The position numbers and the translations under genes are program-made. Positions 49,501-60,788 of a stretch of 64,000 nucleotides of DNA are shown here, in pieces. How positions within the stretch are numbered: position 1 is the stretch's first letter; each line of letters starts with the position of its first letter. The notes under the pieces were generated by a model. That model was given only the letters and a program-made list of their open reading frames with translations, had not been told where the DNA came from and made no database searches. The stretch is from Toxoplasma gondii ME49 (taxonomy: Eukaryota; Apicomplexa; Conoidasida; Eucoccidiorida; Sarcocystidae), in contig NC_031467.1 of assembly GCF_000006565.2 (NCBI RefSeq), positions 992,001-1,056,000 on the forward strand, read 5' to 3'.

Positions 49501-50527
49501 AGCTGTCCTCCAAGGGATCCTGAGACGCAGAGGAGGAACATCGACCAGAGACTTCGCTCTTCTCAGAGCGACCGGAGGAGGCGTCGCAGCGCGTCTTGCT
49601 CCTGAACACTGAAAACGCAGAACACCGCAGAGGCAGAGGCACCGCTCTTTCCGACAAGTTTCTCTCTCCAGCCAGGCCTCAGGAGTGTAGAACGCGACAG
49701 AAAAGAGGAGCAACAGAATACACGCCGACCTCCCGTACTCATGCTCGTTTCTCTCTCTCTCTCTTTTGGCGTTCGCTTGCGGTCGGCTTCCGCGCTTCCC
49801 TACTTTCTGTCCGCCTCTTGTCCTCTGGCTGTGTCCTTCTCTACCGCGACTCCCGCGCGCTGAGGACCCACACCTGTCTCGGCGCTTCGCTCGGTGCATG
49901 CAGGTGTCTCGGTCGCCGCGAATGTGAGTTTCTTCCACGAGTTCGAGGGCGAACTCGCTGCGCTCCGCGCCTCTCGTTTCAGAGATATCTCCCTCGCGGA
50001 AGCTTCGCCCTGCGTGGACAGGAAAACTGGCGGAAGTTTGAGACAAGACAGCTGCGAGGCCTTGCCTTCTCTGTCGCCTGCACTCGAAGCCGGGGAACAG
50101 GAGCAGACACCCGACGCCACAGAAGACGAAGGACTGCGCGGAGAAGAAGCTCGGAGAGAAGAAGCTCGGAGAGAAGAAGCATGGAGAGAAGAAGGGTGGC
50201 GAGATGAGCGACGGCGATGTCGCAAGGCGTCTCCGCAGATGTCGGTCTGGATTTTCCAGTAGGAAGAAACAGAGCGAGGGAGACACATAGTTCGCTGCGA
50301 CAGAGCAGAGCTGGAGAGCCTCCTGGGAAGCGAATCCTCGAGGAAGCGCCTGACTTCGACAACGCAGCGAAGGGCGTCCTCGAGCGCATCTGAACTCTGT
50401 CCTGAGAAAAAAACGCACGAAAAGTCGGAGCCAAGAGAAAGAGGAGAAACGCAAAGAACATAGACAAGAACGCGTCGAAATGCGCTGAGTGCGAACCTGG
50501 CTTCTCGGATGGATTGGAAAATGACAT
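43501..50527 (-). CDS. Lineage-specific low-complexity protein, 6 exons, 1821 aa, function unknown
   Basis: Exons in transcript order: 50527-50497, 50401-49874, 49608-48612, 48031-46757, 46510-44998, 44622-43501. All junctions are GT-AG and keep phase (5466 nt). The start MSFSNPSEKP was chosen because an in-frame TAG lies directly upstream, although upstream exons spliced at that TATAG cannot be excluded. Better-ordered islands are an N-terminal helix-like segment (SSDALEDALRCVVEVRRFLE), a charged helix in exon 4 (MWGDTLAFMERRRIRCRMQK), a segment in exon 5 (SDFLLKGLTDIVQTL), and a C-terminus ending ISNALSFLGK. The rest is Ser-, Glu- and Arg-rich. A poly-Ser run of about 70 residues opens exon 5. 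I recognise no domain. The long Ser/Pro segment at the start of exon 6 could hide an additional intron. Confidence 0.65.
44870..44893. repeat. (TA)n tract in the last intron of the 43.5-50.5 kb gene
   Basis: TA run inside the intron 44623-44997. Its presence there agrees with the intron call, since TA tracts in this window avoid coding exons. Confidence 0.8.
46180..46400. repeat. GAA/GAG/GAT triplet tract (poly-Ser on the minus strand)
   Basis: Roughly 220 bp of almost pure purine on the plus strand, with 18-bp sub-repeats such as GATGAAGAAGAAGCC. On the minus strand it encodes serine runs at the beginning of exon 5 of the 43.5-50.5 kb gene. Confidence 0.85.
50143..50204. repeat. 15-bp tandem repeat inside a coding exon
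   Basis: Units of GAGAGAAGAAGCTCG type repeat about four times. On the minus strand they encode a SLRAS-type pentapeptide repeat in exon 2 of the 43.5-50.5 kb gene. The length is a multiple of three, so the frame is kept. Confidence 0.8.
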
Positions 50528-51745
50528 CTATACACATGCTGTCCAGAAGAAAGAACCTGAACGCTTCTCACTCCATCCCGAATCAGCCTCTGTCTCCTTG
50601 GCCGTTCTGCAAAAGTCAAAGTGGAAGGCAAACTTCCTTAGTGCCGACTCTTGCACAGGTTTTCTCGCGTCTCCCCACACGAGCACCTCTCGTCTGTATA
50701 GACACTCCGACGTATTTAACTGATCCCCTCAAGCATTCGGCGCCCTTCATGTTGTCGCAGTTTGTACTGGGAGTATTGGGGGACGCTCAGACACACTTGT
50801 TGCGGCTTCCGCTCCGTCTATTTCCTTTCTGTCTCCCCTTTCTCTTCCTCTTTCTCTTCCTCTTTCTCTCTCGCTTGCTCTCTCGCTCTCCCTATCTTCT
50901 GTTCAGTCTCCCAGTGGCTCAGTGGCTCCGTCTTTATTTCTCTCTCCCGTCCTCTTGTTCCCGCAGTCTCTTATTCTCTCTTCGTTTCACTCGAGTGGAG
51001 CTGAGTGCCGCTTTTCTTCTCGTCCGTCTCTCCAGTGCCTTATGCAGACCTTCCGCATGCGCCGCAGCCTTCGCGGCCTCTAATCGCAAGCGCTGGTGTT
51101 CAGGATCTCGTGACATTGAGGCGATTACAAAGCGGCCCTCCCGTGGGCATGCCCTCTCCATTGCTAGAACGCGTACATGCACACAGTGCCCTTGCGAGCT
51201 TCAGCAGCGTCGACGACGACTCTGTTTCTTTGCTTTGAATAAATTGCGCATTCAAAATGTGCATGCAAATGCGTTTCGAAGCCTCCGCGCGTCGCACAAC
51301 ACACACACATCACGGTTGAGTTCTCTTGGTGCAGAGACTCGAACGCAACGCTTCGAAAGGCTTCTGCTTCGGAGATACTCTAAAAAGTCTCTTCCATGTG
51401 AATGCAGGTTCTCCGCCGCCTTTCAGACTCTGCGCGAAAGACGAAGCCCGTTGCTCTCTCGTTTTCTTTCCGTGACAAGAACGGTTTCGCTCTTCGCAGC
51501 GAGTCGCGGAGAGAAGAAACCGCGCAGCGAACGCGCGGAAAACCACGGAGAAAACCTACCACGCAGGAGACGCGCCTCTGCCAAGCGAATGGATCGCGGA
51601 AGGTGAAACTCTGACAGCCTTTTGAAGACCGGCGGCAGAGGAGAAGCTGAAGAAACAGCGGGAAATCTCGAAGATGAAAAGTGAGAAGAACGCGAATCTC
51701 CTTCAGTCGCGTCGGACTCTGCCCACAACCTCGCCGACGCCGGCG

Positions 51746-51759
51746 GGTGTACGTACACC
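51746..51759. promoter_or_regulatory. Perfect 14-bp palindrome GGTGTACGTACACC
   Basis: Exact self-complementary sequence about 1.2 kb upstream of the ATG of the 43.5-50.5 kb gene. It is followed by GCAGA, as at other copies. A protein-binding role is inferred from palindromy and recurrence only. Confidence 0.4.
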
Positions 51760-51883
51760 GCAGAGGGGCTTCGCGAAGCGCAACAAGGACCTGCGGCACA
51801 CAGAAGAGGAAACGGAGTTCTGAAATCCGCAAAACGAACTGAAACTCACAGAGGCAACGTACACACAGACATTTACATAAATA

Positions 51884-51911
51884 CGTATATATATATATAT
51901 ATATATATTTA
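51884..51911. repeat. (TA)n tract
   Basis: TA run in the spacer between the two low-complexity genes. Confidence 0.85.
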
Positions 51912-52062
51912 TCTTTGGAAAATTTAGACACAGACAGAGACAAAAAACTACTTCAGAAAGGCTTGAATGCATGCATGGATTCACGTGGATCTATGTACCT
52001 ATAAGCTACACGTCTGAACAGCTACAGATACATTAAAATCAGTGTGAATTTAAACGCATCTG

Positions 52063-52072
52063 TATATACATA

Positions 52073-52122
<50 letters not shown>

Positions 52123-52152
52123 CATATACATATATATATATATATATATATG
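52063..52152. repeat. (TA)n tract, 90 bp
   Basis: The longest near-uninterrupted alternating TA tract in the window, with a few CATA interruptions. It lies about 140 bp beyond the stop codon of the 52.3-57.5 kb gene, so it is probably in its 3' flank. Confidence 0.85.
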
Positions 52153-52290
52153 GGTGTGTATATGCATCTCTATAGAGGTCTGTATTGGTCTGTGGTAGAG
52201 ATCTTTTGAATGTTGTCTCGGACACATACACCCAAACTTTTGTGCCGATGTCGGCTTCCTTCGTCTGGTTCTTTCCTTTTTTGTGTTGTT

Positions 52291-55200
52291 CTACGTTGGT
52301 GACTGACTTGCGAGTGCATGCTTGTAAAGATCCACCTTCTTCCTCCACCTTTTCTCCCTTCTTCCTCGAGGGTCGTCGCGGAGAGCACGAGCAGATGCAT
52401 GTCGAAAAAAAGGAGACACTTCAACTCTGTAGCTTGCTCGCGTTGCCTCGCCTTCTCTTCCTCTTCTTCTCTGTCTTCCTCGCGCGGCTTCTTCTCCTCC
52501 TTCTCCACCGTTTATTGCTTTGTATCCTTGGCACTCTCTTGCCTTCTGAAGGCATGAGTGGTGTCGCGGGGATTCCTGCGGCCACTGTTCCTCTCGGCTT
52601 TGCCTCTTCGCTTTCTTCTCCGAAGCCGTCCTGTCGCCGCTGTGCTCCGTCTCCTCTCCCGTCTTCTGCGTGGAGTGTAGTCTGTCTTCTTCGTCGTGAC
52701 TTCCTGGCGTCCTGTTCCTCTCTTTCTCTGGGCAGTCTCGTACTTCTTTCTGTTGTCCAAGATCCTCTCTTCTAAAGGGACGAGGCCGAGCGTTTGGGGA
52801 GGAGGCACGACCCTCTGTGTGTGAACGGAGACAGATTGAGCACCCTTCTGCTTCTTTCCTCTCTTGATCTCTTTCTGTTGGATTCTTGCTTGCCGTGGAG
52901 GAAGATGCTTGTGTGAGGGGAGGGGAAGCAGCCTTCTGTCTCTGCTTTCTTGCGCCTCGCTTTTCGTCTTCCCCTGTAGAGGAGAGCGCGTTTTCCATGC
53001 AGCGTGAGTCCTCATTTTCCAGAGTCTCCTTCAGCGTCTCCCCCTCGTGGTGCTGTTCCCCTCCTCTCTTCGTTTGCGTCTCGATCCTCCCTGGCTTCGC
53101 TCTCGTGGAGAAGGCAGAGCCTTCCAGGTGTACAGCCTCTGTCGCATTTTCGCCGTCGCTGCCTTCGACAGACACCGCAGGGACGCAGTGAGCTTCCAGA
53201 GGCCATCCAGCGCTTCTCGCGCCTCTTCTCTCTTCTGAAGGAAGCAGCGAACGCGGAGAACTGCGGCAACGCTCAGCCGAGAGGCTACGCACAGGATCCT
53301 GAGGAGGAGAAGAAGAGACGAGAGGGAGAGAAGAGAGAGGACAGGAACGCGAAGACGGAGAAGGGAGAGAAGGAGGCAGCTGAGGAGCAGCCGCATCCAG
53401 CGGAGAGGGGAGAAGACAAGGAGAAGCTTCGATGATAGACAAGCTCAGTGAGGGAAGGCAAACTTCCGGACTTTCAGTTGACGGCGATTCCGGTTTCTCT
53501 CTGTCTCGCCGGGAAGTGAGAAAAGTGAGAGAAGCGACGAGGGCCATAGGAGCTGCAGAAAGAGACAGAAGAGACGCGGCGAAAAAAGGTACAAGAAGAC
53601 TTTGACCCGTGAGGTAAATGCGTTTCACTCAAGGTCTCGTTTGTCTTGTTTCCATCCGGATACACCTTTTTGTCTTCTTGAACTCCCAGAGCACATTCAT
53701 TTGACATTTCTCCATCAGGTCTCGTCGACAGAGCCCCGGGAAGCGTTTCGAACATTCCTCCTTCTCTCGCTTCTCTTTCTTCTCGCTCTTCCATTCCTCT
53801 TCTCTCTTCTACGTTGTCTTCTCGAGCTCTGTGCTCTACCCACCTTGTGCTTCGTCTTCTCGCATTTCTCGGTTTTTTTCTCTGTTTCCTGTACTCTTCC
53901 TGTCTTCGTCGATGTCTCTGTCGTCGCTGACGTCTCCTCTCCGTTTAAGAGTGTCTGCAGAGGTCCGGGGAATCTCGTTGAAGAACGAATCGGGGACTGC
54001 TGCTTCTCCTTTCTCCAAGACACGGAGGCGTCTCGCTGTCGCGCTCCTCGTCTCCCTTTTGAACGCTTCTTGCCAGCGGGCTCCCCCAGAAGTCCACGTC
54101 CTTTTTTTCCTCCAAGTTCCGCTCTTCTGCCTCGATGCATGCAGCGCATGTCTACCGCACGGTCCTCGCTCTGTGTTCCATCTGCTGACTGTGGAGGCGC
54201 GCCGGGCGCAGTGGCTGCGACAGAGCCGCGCGGAAGCAAGAGGAAGTGAGGCGACGGGAGAGGAGACAGAAGAGGAGTCAGGCGGAAGCGTCTCCTGGAG
54301 AACGCGTGAGGAGGGCGGCGAGAGAGGCACAAGAGGCTCACAGGCAGACGGCGAGAAGGGAGAAGAAGGAGTCGAGGCATCGGGTCTAGCGTCTCCGTCT
54401 CCCTGTTTCTCTCGACAAGCGTCTGTCGCGAGAATCTGTTCACGAGAGTCACCAGTGCCATGCGAGGAATGAATGAAGGGACTTTGCTTCACGCAGACGA
54501 AAGATGCGACCCTGTTCCAGTTCGACTCTCCCAAGTCTCTCCCTTCTTCTTCGATAAATACTCTCCCTTTGTCTTCTTTCTTCACTGTCTCCTCTCTTTC
54601 CTTCACTTGTTCGTCTTCTTCCTCCATCTTCTCGCCTTTTTCCTCTATCTTCTCGCCTTCTTCCTCTATCTGCTCGCCTTCTTCCTCTATCTTCTCGCCT
54701 TCTTCCTCTATCTGCTCGCCTTCTTCCTCTATCTGCTCGCCTTCTTCCTCTATCTTCTCGCCTTCTTCCTCTATCTGCTCGCCTTCTTCCTCTATCTGCT
54801 CGCCTTTTTCCTCTATCTTCTCGCCTTCTTCCTCTATCTTCTCGCCTTCTTCCTCTATCTGCTCGCCTTCTTCCTCTATCTGCTCGCCTTCTTCCTCTAT
54901 CTGCTCGCCTTCTTCCTCTATCTGCTCGCCTTCTTCCTCTATCTGCTCGCCTTCTTCCTCTATCTGCTCGCCTTCTTCCTCTATCTGCTCGCCTTCTTCC
55001 TCTATCTTCTCGCCTTCTTCCTCTATCTGCTCGCCTTCTTCCTCTATCTGCTCGCCTTCTTCCTCTATCTGCTCGCCTTCTTCCTCTATCTGCTCGCCTT
55101 CTTCCTCTATCTTCTCGCCTTCTTCCTCTATCTTCTCGCCTTCTTCCTCTATCTGCTCGCCTTCTTCCTCTATCTGCTCGCCTTCTTCCTCTATCTGCTC

Positions 55201-57470
55201 GCCTTCTTCCTCTATCTGCTCGCCTTCTTCCTCTATCTGCTCGCCTTCTTCCTCTATCTGCTCGCCTTCTTCCTCTATCTGCTCGCCTTCTTCCTCTATC
55301 TTCTCGCCTTCTTCCTCTATCTGCTCGCCTTCTTCCTCTATCTGCTCGCCTTCTTCCTCTATCTGCTCGCCTTCTTCCTCTATCTGCTCGCCTTCTTCCT
55401 CTATCTGCTCGCCTTCTTCCTCTATCTGCTCGCCTTCTTCCTCTATCTGCTCGCCTTCTTCCTCTATCTTCTCGCCTTCTTCCTCTATCTGCTCGCCTTC
55501 TTCCTCTATCTTCTCGCCTTCTTCCTCTATCTGCTCGCCTTCTTCCTCTATCTGCTCGCCTTCTTCCTCTATCTTCTCGCCTTCTTCCTCTATCTGCTCG
55601 CCTTCTTCCTCTATCTGCTCGCCTTCTTCCTCTATCTTCTCGCCTTCTTCCTCTATCTTCTCGCCTTCTTCCTCTATCTGCTCGCCTTCTTCCTCTATCT
55701 GCTCGCCTTCTTCCTCTATCTGCTCGCCTTCTTCCTCTATCTTCTCGCCTTCTTCCTCTATCTTCTCGCCTTCTTCCTCTATCTTCTCGCCTTTTTTCTC
55801 CGCCTTCTCGTCTTCTTCCTTTGCCTGTTCTTCTTCGCCTTTTCCTTCCGACGCAACGACGGAGACCAGGCTGAGTTGCTTGGCCGTCGCGAAGGCCTCG
55901 GACTCGACTGCGCTTGCAAATCGGCCTAGATCGAACGAATGGGCCTGCTGAGAAAGAGGCATGGTCGGCGGCAGGAGACCGGCGACAGGAGCCGGAGAGG
56001 CGAGACGAAGAACTTCGAGTGCGTCCTCGTCCTCTGCGCCAGTCCCCAGCGTGCGAGATGCATGTCTGTGCCGCGGGATCCCGGAGGCTGCCGCGCCATG
56101 CGTTTCGTTTTTTGTCTCCTCCTCGTTTGAAAAGATGCGTAAAGATGGCGGTTCCGACCCCAAAGGGAAGTGCCAAGGACTCGTCGATGCTGAAGAAGGA
56201 GACAGTGGATCTCCGTCTGTGGTGGAAGGCAATTTCTCCTCTCTTCCAGAGTCAGAGGATCCTCCCCCTCCAAGTTTCTCGTTCTTCTTCTCGAATCGAC
56301 TGCGAGACCCATTGTCGCCTGCGGTCTCAACTTCTCTCTTCTCTTCGGTGTTGCCTGCTTTCTCGCTTTTTTCGAGTCCTTCTTCTTTCTGCTCTTCTCG
56401 GTCCTTGCTCTCGCGTCTCCTGCCGCTTCCGTTTTCTCTCTGCTTCGTCCGGCGTTCCTCGCCGGTTCGCTCCCACAGAGAGAACCTGTGGCGTTCGTCG
56501 CTGGCCGACAGACAGAGCCTGAGATCACTTTGAATCTGCGAGGCTTGCGGACTTTCGCTCCCCCGGGGTTTTCCCTGACACACATGCGCAGCTGCGCTTG
56601 CCTCTCGAGGAGAGTGGGGAGGTCTTCTTCGCGGCGAAGAAAACGAAGAAAACGAGGAACCGGGAGAACTTCTATCTGCAAACGGTTGGTCGTTTTTCTC
56701 TCCTCCCGCACTCTCGCCGACGCCTCCCTCCTCTCGGGTGTTTCCACTTAGCAATGATGTTCTCTTTGAACTCATGCAGCCTCCTTCTCTCCTGTCTTCT
56801 TTTCCAACCTGTTCTTCCCTTTTCTTTGCTTTTCCCCTTTCACTTTCTTCTCCGTCGCTTTCTTCTCCGTCGCTTTCTTCTCCGTCGCTTTCTGCTCCGT
56901 CGCGTTTCTCTTCTCCCTTTCGGAGACGGAGGAAACGCAGCGAGTGTCGAGAAGAAGAGTCTCGAGGAGGGAAGGACGGAGCATCACCGCGTATGTCCGC
57001 TTCTGTCGGCTGCTCTCGCTCCGAGTCGAGTTTCTTCGGAGTTCGAGTTTCTTCTCTCGCGCTTCCTCTGTTTGTTGCGTCCTGTGTCTGCGCCTGAACG
57101 TCGTCTCCGCAGTCACTGTTCTGTTGCGGAGGTTGTCCAGGACTGCGTTCCGACTGTGCTGGGGAAAAATACGGAGAGCCGGCGAACGCAGACGCCTGTG
57201 GGGAGGCGCCCGAGAGACCCGCAGAGACACCGCAGACCAGTTGAGGTTGGCTTTGCTTGTGCCTCGAGAGAGAGCAACATGCGTTCTCTCCGCTTCGCTT
57301 CTCGAGCGCCGGCGACCTGTCGTCGAGCGGTCTGTCTCCTTCCTCGTCTTCCCGGGTTTCCCTCTCCTTCGCCTCGAAGGATGGAAGCAAAGACGCCAGC
57401 AGCTCTTCGTCGCCTGCCTCGCTGCGGTCTGGCGCCGTTCGCAGCTTCTCCCACAGAGCCACAACGAGGT
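52291..57470 (-). CDS. Acidic heptad-repeat protein; 5' exon(s) unresolved; at least 1629 aa
   Basis: Two exons are well supported: 57470-53844 and 53552-52291, joined GT-AG in phase (DEAQ|A), with a stop at 52291. The first begins after a strong acceptor (57473-57471) with DLVVALWEKLRTAP and has no in-frame ATG nearby, so at least one 5' exon is missing. I could not place it in 57.5-59.7 kb. Composition is Glu/Ser/Arg-rich. A short SDGEE pentapeptide repeat lies near 56860-56905. The centre is 56 copies of a 7-residue unit (GEQIEEE or GEKIEEE). After it come a Ser/Pro region and a basic C-terminus (KKVDLYKHALASQSPT). Such repeats favour one long charged helix or a weak coiled coil. No catalytic domain is recognised and function is unknown. 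It may be continuous with the downstream 43.5-50.5 kb unit. Confidence 0.65.
54631..55806. repeat. 21-bp minisatellite, 56 copies, exact periodicity
   Basis: The marker CTCGCC recurs every 21 bp from 54631 to 55786, exactly 55 intervals, with no length change. Units are CTCGCCTTCTTCCTCTATCT followed by G or T; that last base decides Gln or Lys in the encoded heptad. A few units at the edges differ (CTTTTTCC, CTCCATC). Because 21 is divisible by three, four of the six frames stay open across it, including two long plus-strand frames. Confidence 0.97.
56853..56912. repeat. 15-bp tandem repeat inside a coding exon
   Basis: About four units of TTCTCCGTCGCTTTC. On the minus strand they encode the pentapeptide SDGEE/ESDGE in the heptad-repeat gene. 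Confidence 0.85.
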
Positions 57471-58084
57471 CTGCGCGAGAGTGCAGCAGAGAGAGGAAGA
57501 GCACAGGAGGTGGAGAGAGAGGAGGAAAGCAGGCGCGAGAGAGGAGGGGGGAAAGACAAAGAGGGCGAGAATGAAAAGAAGAGAAAGTCAAGAACGCAAG
57601 AGGCAAGCAGGTGAACTTGCAGAGAAGAAAGGACGAGAAGCGAGAGACTTCAGGTCTTCACGACGTGAGCACCACGTCAACCTGGCGCGGTTTACGCCTG
57701 CTCTGTTACGCGGGGTAATGGACAGCGCGTCAGTCTGTTGGGCGCCTGAGTCGCTGTGTTATCTCGACGAAAGCTGCTCTTCAAATAATGACTGTCGCGT
57801 TCTCGCAGGTGCAGAGAAGGCAGAACGATGCAGCAGACGTCGATAGAGGAGAAACAGAAGCCGCAGAAAAGGTAGAAGCACTCCAGAGAAAAGACGACGG
57901 AATGTGACGCGAGGTGATTCCTTGGAGAAACCCTCGAGAGGAAGATGCTCCACTGGGACCCATTTGCCTCTTCTGAACTTCAAATGCACCAGTCTTTTCA
58001 AAAAACAAACTTCGAATGGCTGTTTCCTAGGACTGCCAGGTTGTAAGAACAGCCAGCTTGTTTTAATGTATAGACATACACATG

Positions 58085-58140
58085 TTCCTAAACGTATATA
58101 TCTATATCTATATATATAGATATATATTTGCATATATATA
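58085..58140. repeat. TATATC/TATAGA-type tract
   Basis: Degenerate TA-rich repeat (TATATCTATATC and its complement) in the spacer upstream of the heptad-repeat gene. Confidence 0.8.
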
Positions 58141-58422
58141 AATATCTCAATAAAAATATACCTATATCTATCTATATACAAGTCTGTATTTATCTACAGA
58201 TGGTCCTCTGCCGCACTCTACTCAGACTCGCCTCTTCTGTGCATTTTCGGGAGATGTGACCGCGCATGTTGAGGTGGGGTACAGAGGAAAAATCAAGTCT
58301 GTGACTTGTCAGTCTAAAACAAAAAACAAAACGGGCCTTTCGCGGGCAGCCTATCAGTTAGGGTGGAGAGAGGATGGTCACTCGTTTGAAAGTCGAAATC
58401 CCCGCTTTTCGCGCTACGCCCG

Positions 58423-58436
58423 GGCGTACGTACACC
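58423..58436. promoter_or_regulatory. Near-palindrome GGCGTACGTACACC
   Basis: It matches 13 of 14 bases of the recurrent palindrome and is followed by GCAGA. It lies just under 1 kb upstream of the first identified exon of the heptad-repeat gene. Regulatory role inferred only. Confidence 0.35.
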
Positions 58437-58805
58437 GCAGAGCCAGCGTCTGTGGAGAGAGTTTCTTTCGTGTGGGGTGTGCGCAGCGGCAAGTCGGTCG
58501 ATAACGGAAGTTCATCCTTTCTTCAACTCCCTGATTCTTTTGCACTGTCCAGAATCGGTCTTCCTCAGCGTTTGCTTTCCGTCTCCCCCACTCTCGCTGA
58601 CTTTCCGCTTACTCCTTTCCCATCCGAGACACAGTTCGCGTTCTGCGACTCAGAGATCCCCAGATGTGTGCTCAAGGGTGGATCGCATCCACATCACAAT
58701 CTGTTTATATATTTGTATGTTTTCTTCTATTTCTATGGATATATCTGCATAAATTTATGCCTACACTTCTAGGAAGTCAGAGTTTCACGAGACCTAGTCC
58801 GACCG

Positions 58806-58835
58806 TGTATATATATATATATATATATATATATG
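58806..58835. repeat. (TA)n tract
   Basis: TA run in the spacer between the heptad-repeat gene and eIF3g. Confidence 0.85.
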
Positions 58836-60523
58836 TCAGCAAATGGTTATTTACATGCGAGGATGCGTTTCCATCCTGAACTGTCCTGTGGTGCCAGCGT
58901 TGCCTCCGTTTAGATTTTTTGGTTGTTTGGATCTCGGCTTTGCGTTTTCGCGCTGTGTCATTTCCTTCGCTTCTTTTCAGGAAACTCTTTCTTCGGTGTC
59001 TCGTGCGTCTGCTGTCGAAAATAGAGTTACTACTCTACGCTCTTTTTCGCTTTCTCACTTTCTAGGCTCTGGCGGTCGCAGCTCTGCAGGCGCTTGTCGA
59101 AGGGACTTTTTGAACCTGCGGGGTACCGCCCGTCCGTCCGAGGGAGAAGATCCGCTCTCTCTGCATGCAGCGTTTCCCTTTCTGCGCCCTCTCTCTCTGT
59201 GTCTCTTCTTGCTTCGGGGCCTTCCTTCAGACGACAGACAGCTGCCTGTGGTGAGGCCTCTTGGCGCTGGCGAAGCACAGCAAGAGAAAAAGAGGAAGGA
59301 GACACAGTCAGAGAGATGCTACGCAAGAAATGATGAACAGGAGCGCGACCGACAGAGAAGAGAGTTTCAGAGAGAGGAAGGCGGCGAAAGCCGCAGTGGC
59401 GCTTACAAGAAGGAAGGGAGGGCGAGGCAGAGAGACACAGAGAGAATTGCTGAGTTGTTTGCCTTTGAGACTGGAGGAACGTCAGGAAAGAGAGAGTACT
59501 TTGAGACAAGGAACCTGGCGAGATCCGACAGGCAGTTCGGCCTACTCTCGATTCTTCCATCTTGGTTTTTCCTTGCTGTTCTCTGCTCCGTTCTGCCCTC
59601 CGTTTCTCTTGCTCATCTGCAGTGCTTCCTCTGCACCTCTTGTGCTGCTTTTCCGCCCAACACAAAAGGTACTTTTCAGCCTCCCGTCCTCGCTGTCCTT
59701 CCTCGCTCTCTCTCCTCTCCCCTGCGTCACCCGGGGACTCTGGAGAGGAGACCCGGAGCGGACTGAGAGGACGTCCTCCTCGGTTCGCACCTACTCGACT
59801 TTTCAGTTCAAGCTAAAAATCCTCCGTCCACAAGGCGCGCGTTCGACATTCAGGAGCGGGCTGCTAGCATTCCGCTCGCCGTTTCACCGCATCACACGAA
59901 CTGTACATACACACGAAGATCCGCAGCCGAGTGCGAGGAGAAAACCGAATTTCCCGCAAACACCCAGAGAGCTTTAGCGTCCTAAGTGACGCAACGCGAA
60001 TTCGGCTGCGGCTTTAAGGCTGGCGGCTAGGAGCAGTCTTTCGAGGAGAGAAGAAATCCGATGCTGTTGGGGTGCGTGGGAAACGAATTCAACAAATTCG
60101 AAAAAAACTTGGAATGCGGACTCTTTCCTGCAGAGTGGGGCGCATCCTTTTGAGCAGGCTAACTGTTTTCTGCTCCCATTCTCCCTTCCTTCACCCCTCA
60201 GCGTACAGCATTCACAGACTGTCTGTACCGTGGAAATTGAAGCAGAGCATCGACTGCTGTGCCTCCACGCTCGCTGCCTTCCGTGCAGTTGTCCTCAGTT
60301 TGCCTGCCGCTTCCGCGCAGGCCTCTTTGACGAAAGAAAGTTTCGCGCCCTCGCTTTTGTGTCTCAGAAGCACAAAGCTCGTCCCTACAACATTTTGGGG
60401 AGCAGAACTGCTTTCGAGAGCAGCATGTCAGTTAAAACGCAAATCGCGGAAGCGGTGTCTCTTCCGGGCAACCACGGAGTCGCCCTGCCGAGTATCGTCT
60501 CTCCCCGACAAGCGCTGCGGCGG

Positions 60524-60537
60524 AGTGTACGTCCACC
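60524..60537. promoter_or_regulatory. Degenerate copy of the palindrome (AGTGTACGTCCACC)
   Basis: It matches 12 of 14 positions. The following bases CGAAACCGCA resemble the region after the exact copy at 60775. Tentative. Confidence 0.25.
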
Positions 60538-60774
60538 CGAAACCGCAGCTCCATGCGGAAGCCGCAAGGCCCCGCCGTTGTCGGCGCGACGAGGAGCGCC
60601 GGAGGCCGTTTGACAGGAGAAAATAGCGAGTTAGGTCGAAGACGGTGTGCAGGCGATGCCGGGATTGCCTCTGAGAGGGAGACGGAGAGCGCCGCTCTGG
60701 CCACAACACCGTCCACGCAGGGCAGCGTGCGAGCGCTGCAGCCTTTTTAAAATCTGGGAAAGCCCCCGAGTCGA

Positions 60775-60788
60775 GGTGTACGTACACC
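60775..60788. promoter_or_regulatory. Perfect 14-bp palindrome GGTGTACGTACACC
   Basis: Exact copy of the recurrent palindrome in the spacer, followed by GCAAA. See the finding on recurrence. Confidence 0.4.

Larger units (their letters stand above)
50528..52290. other. Spacer, or long intron, between the two low-complexity genes
   Basis: No supported gene. It carries two (TA)n tracts and one copy of the GGTGTACGTACACC palindrome (51746-51759). Open frames such as minus 51943-51380 have no motif or clean splice context. If the two flanking minus-strand units are in fact one gene, this would be an intron. Confidence 0.5.

Noticed and set aside
54631..55806. CRISPR-like array
   Set aside because: Units are contiguous 21-bp repeats without spacers, inside a eukaryotic coding exon.
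54460..55951. Two plus-strand frames of ~490 codons (FFLYLLA and SSSICSP repeats)
   Set aside because: They exist only because the 21-bp repeat is a multiple of three. The minus-strand acidic frame has coding-like flanks, a valid acceptor and an in-phase donor.
54449..56176. Arg-rich minus-strand frame of 575 codons (RGRRRAD repeats)
   Set aside because: Alternative frame of the same repeat. It lacks coherent splice joins to neighbouring exons.
58843..59766. Plus-strand frame of 307 codons
   Set aside because: Mixed pyrimidine-rich then Arg/Glu-rich composition without motifs or plausible joins.
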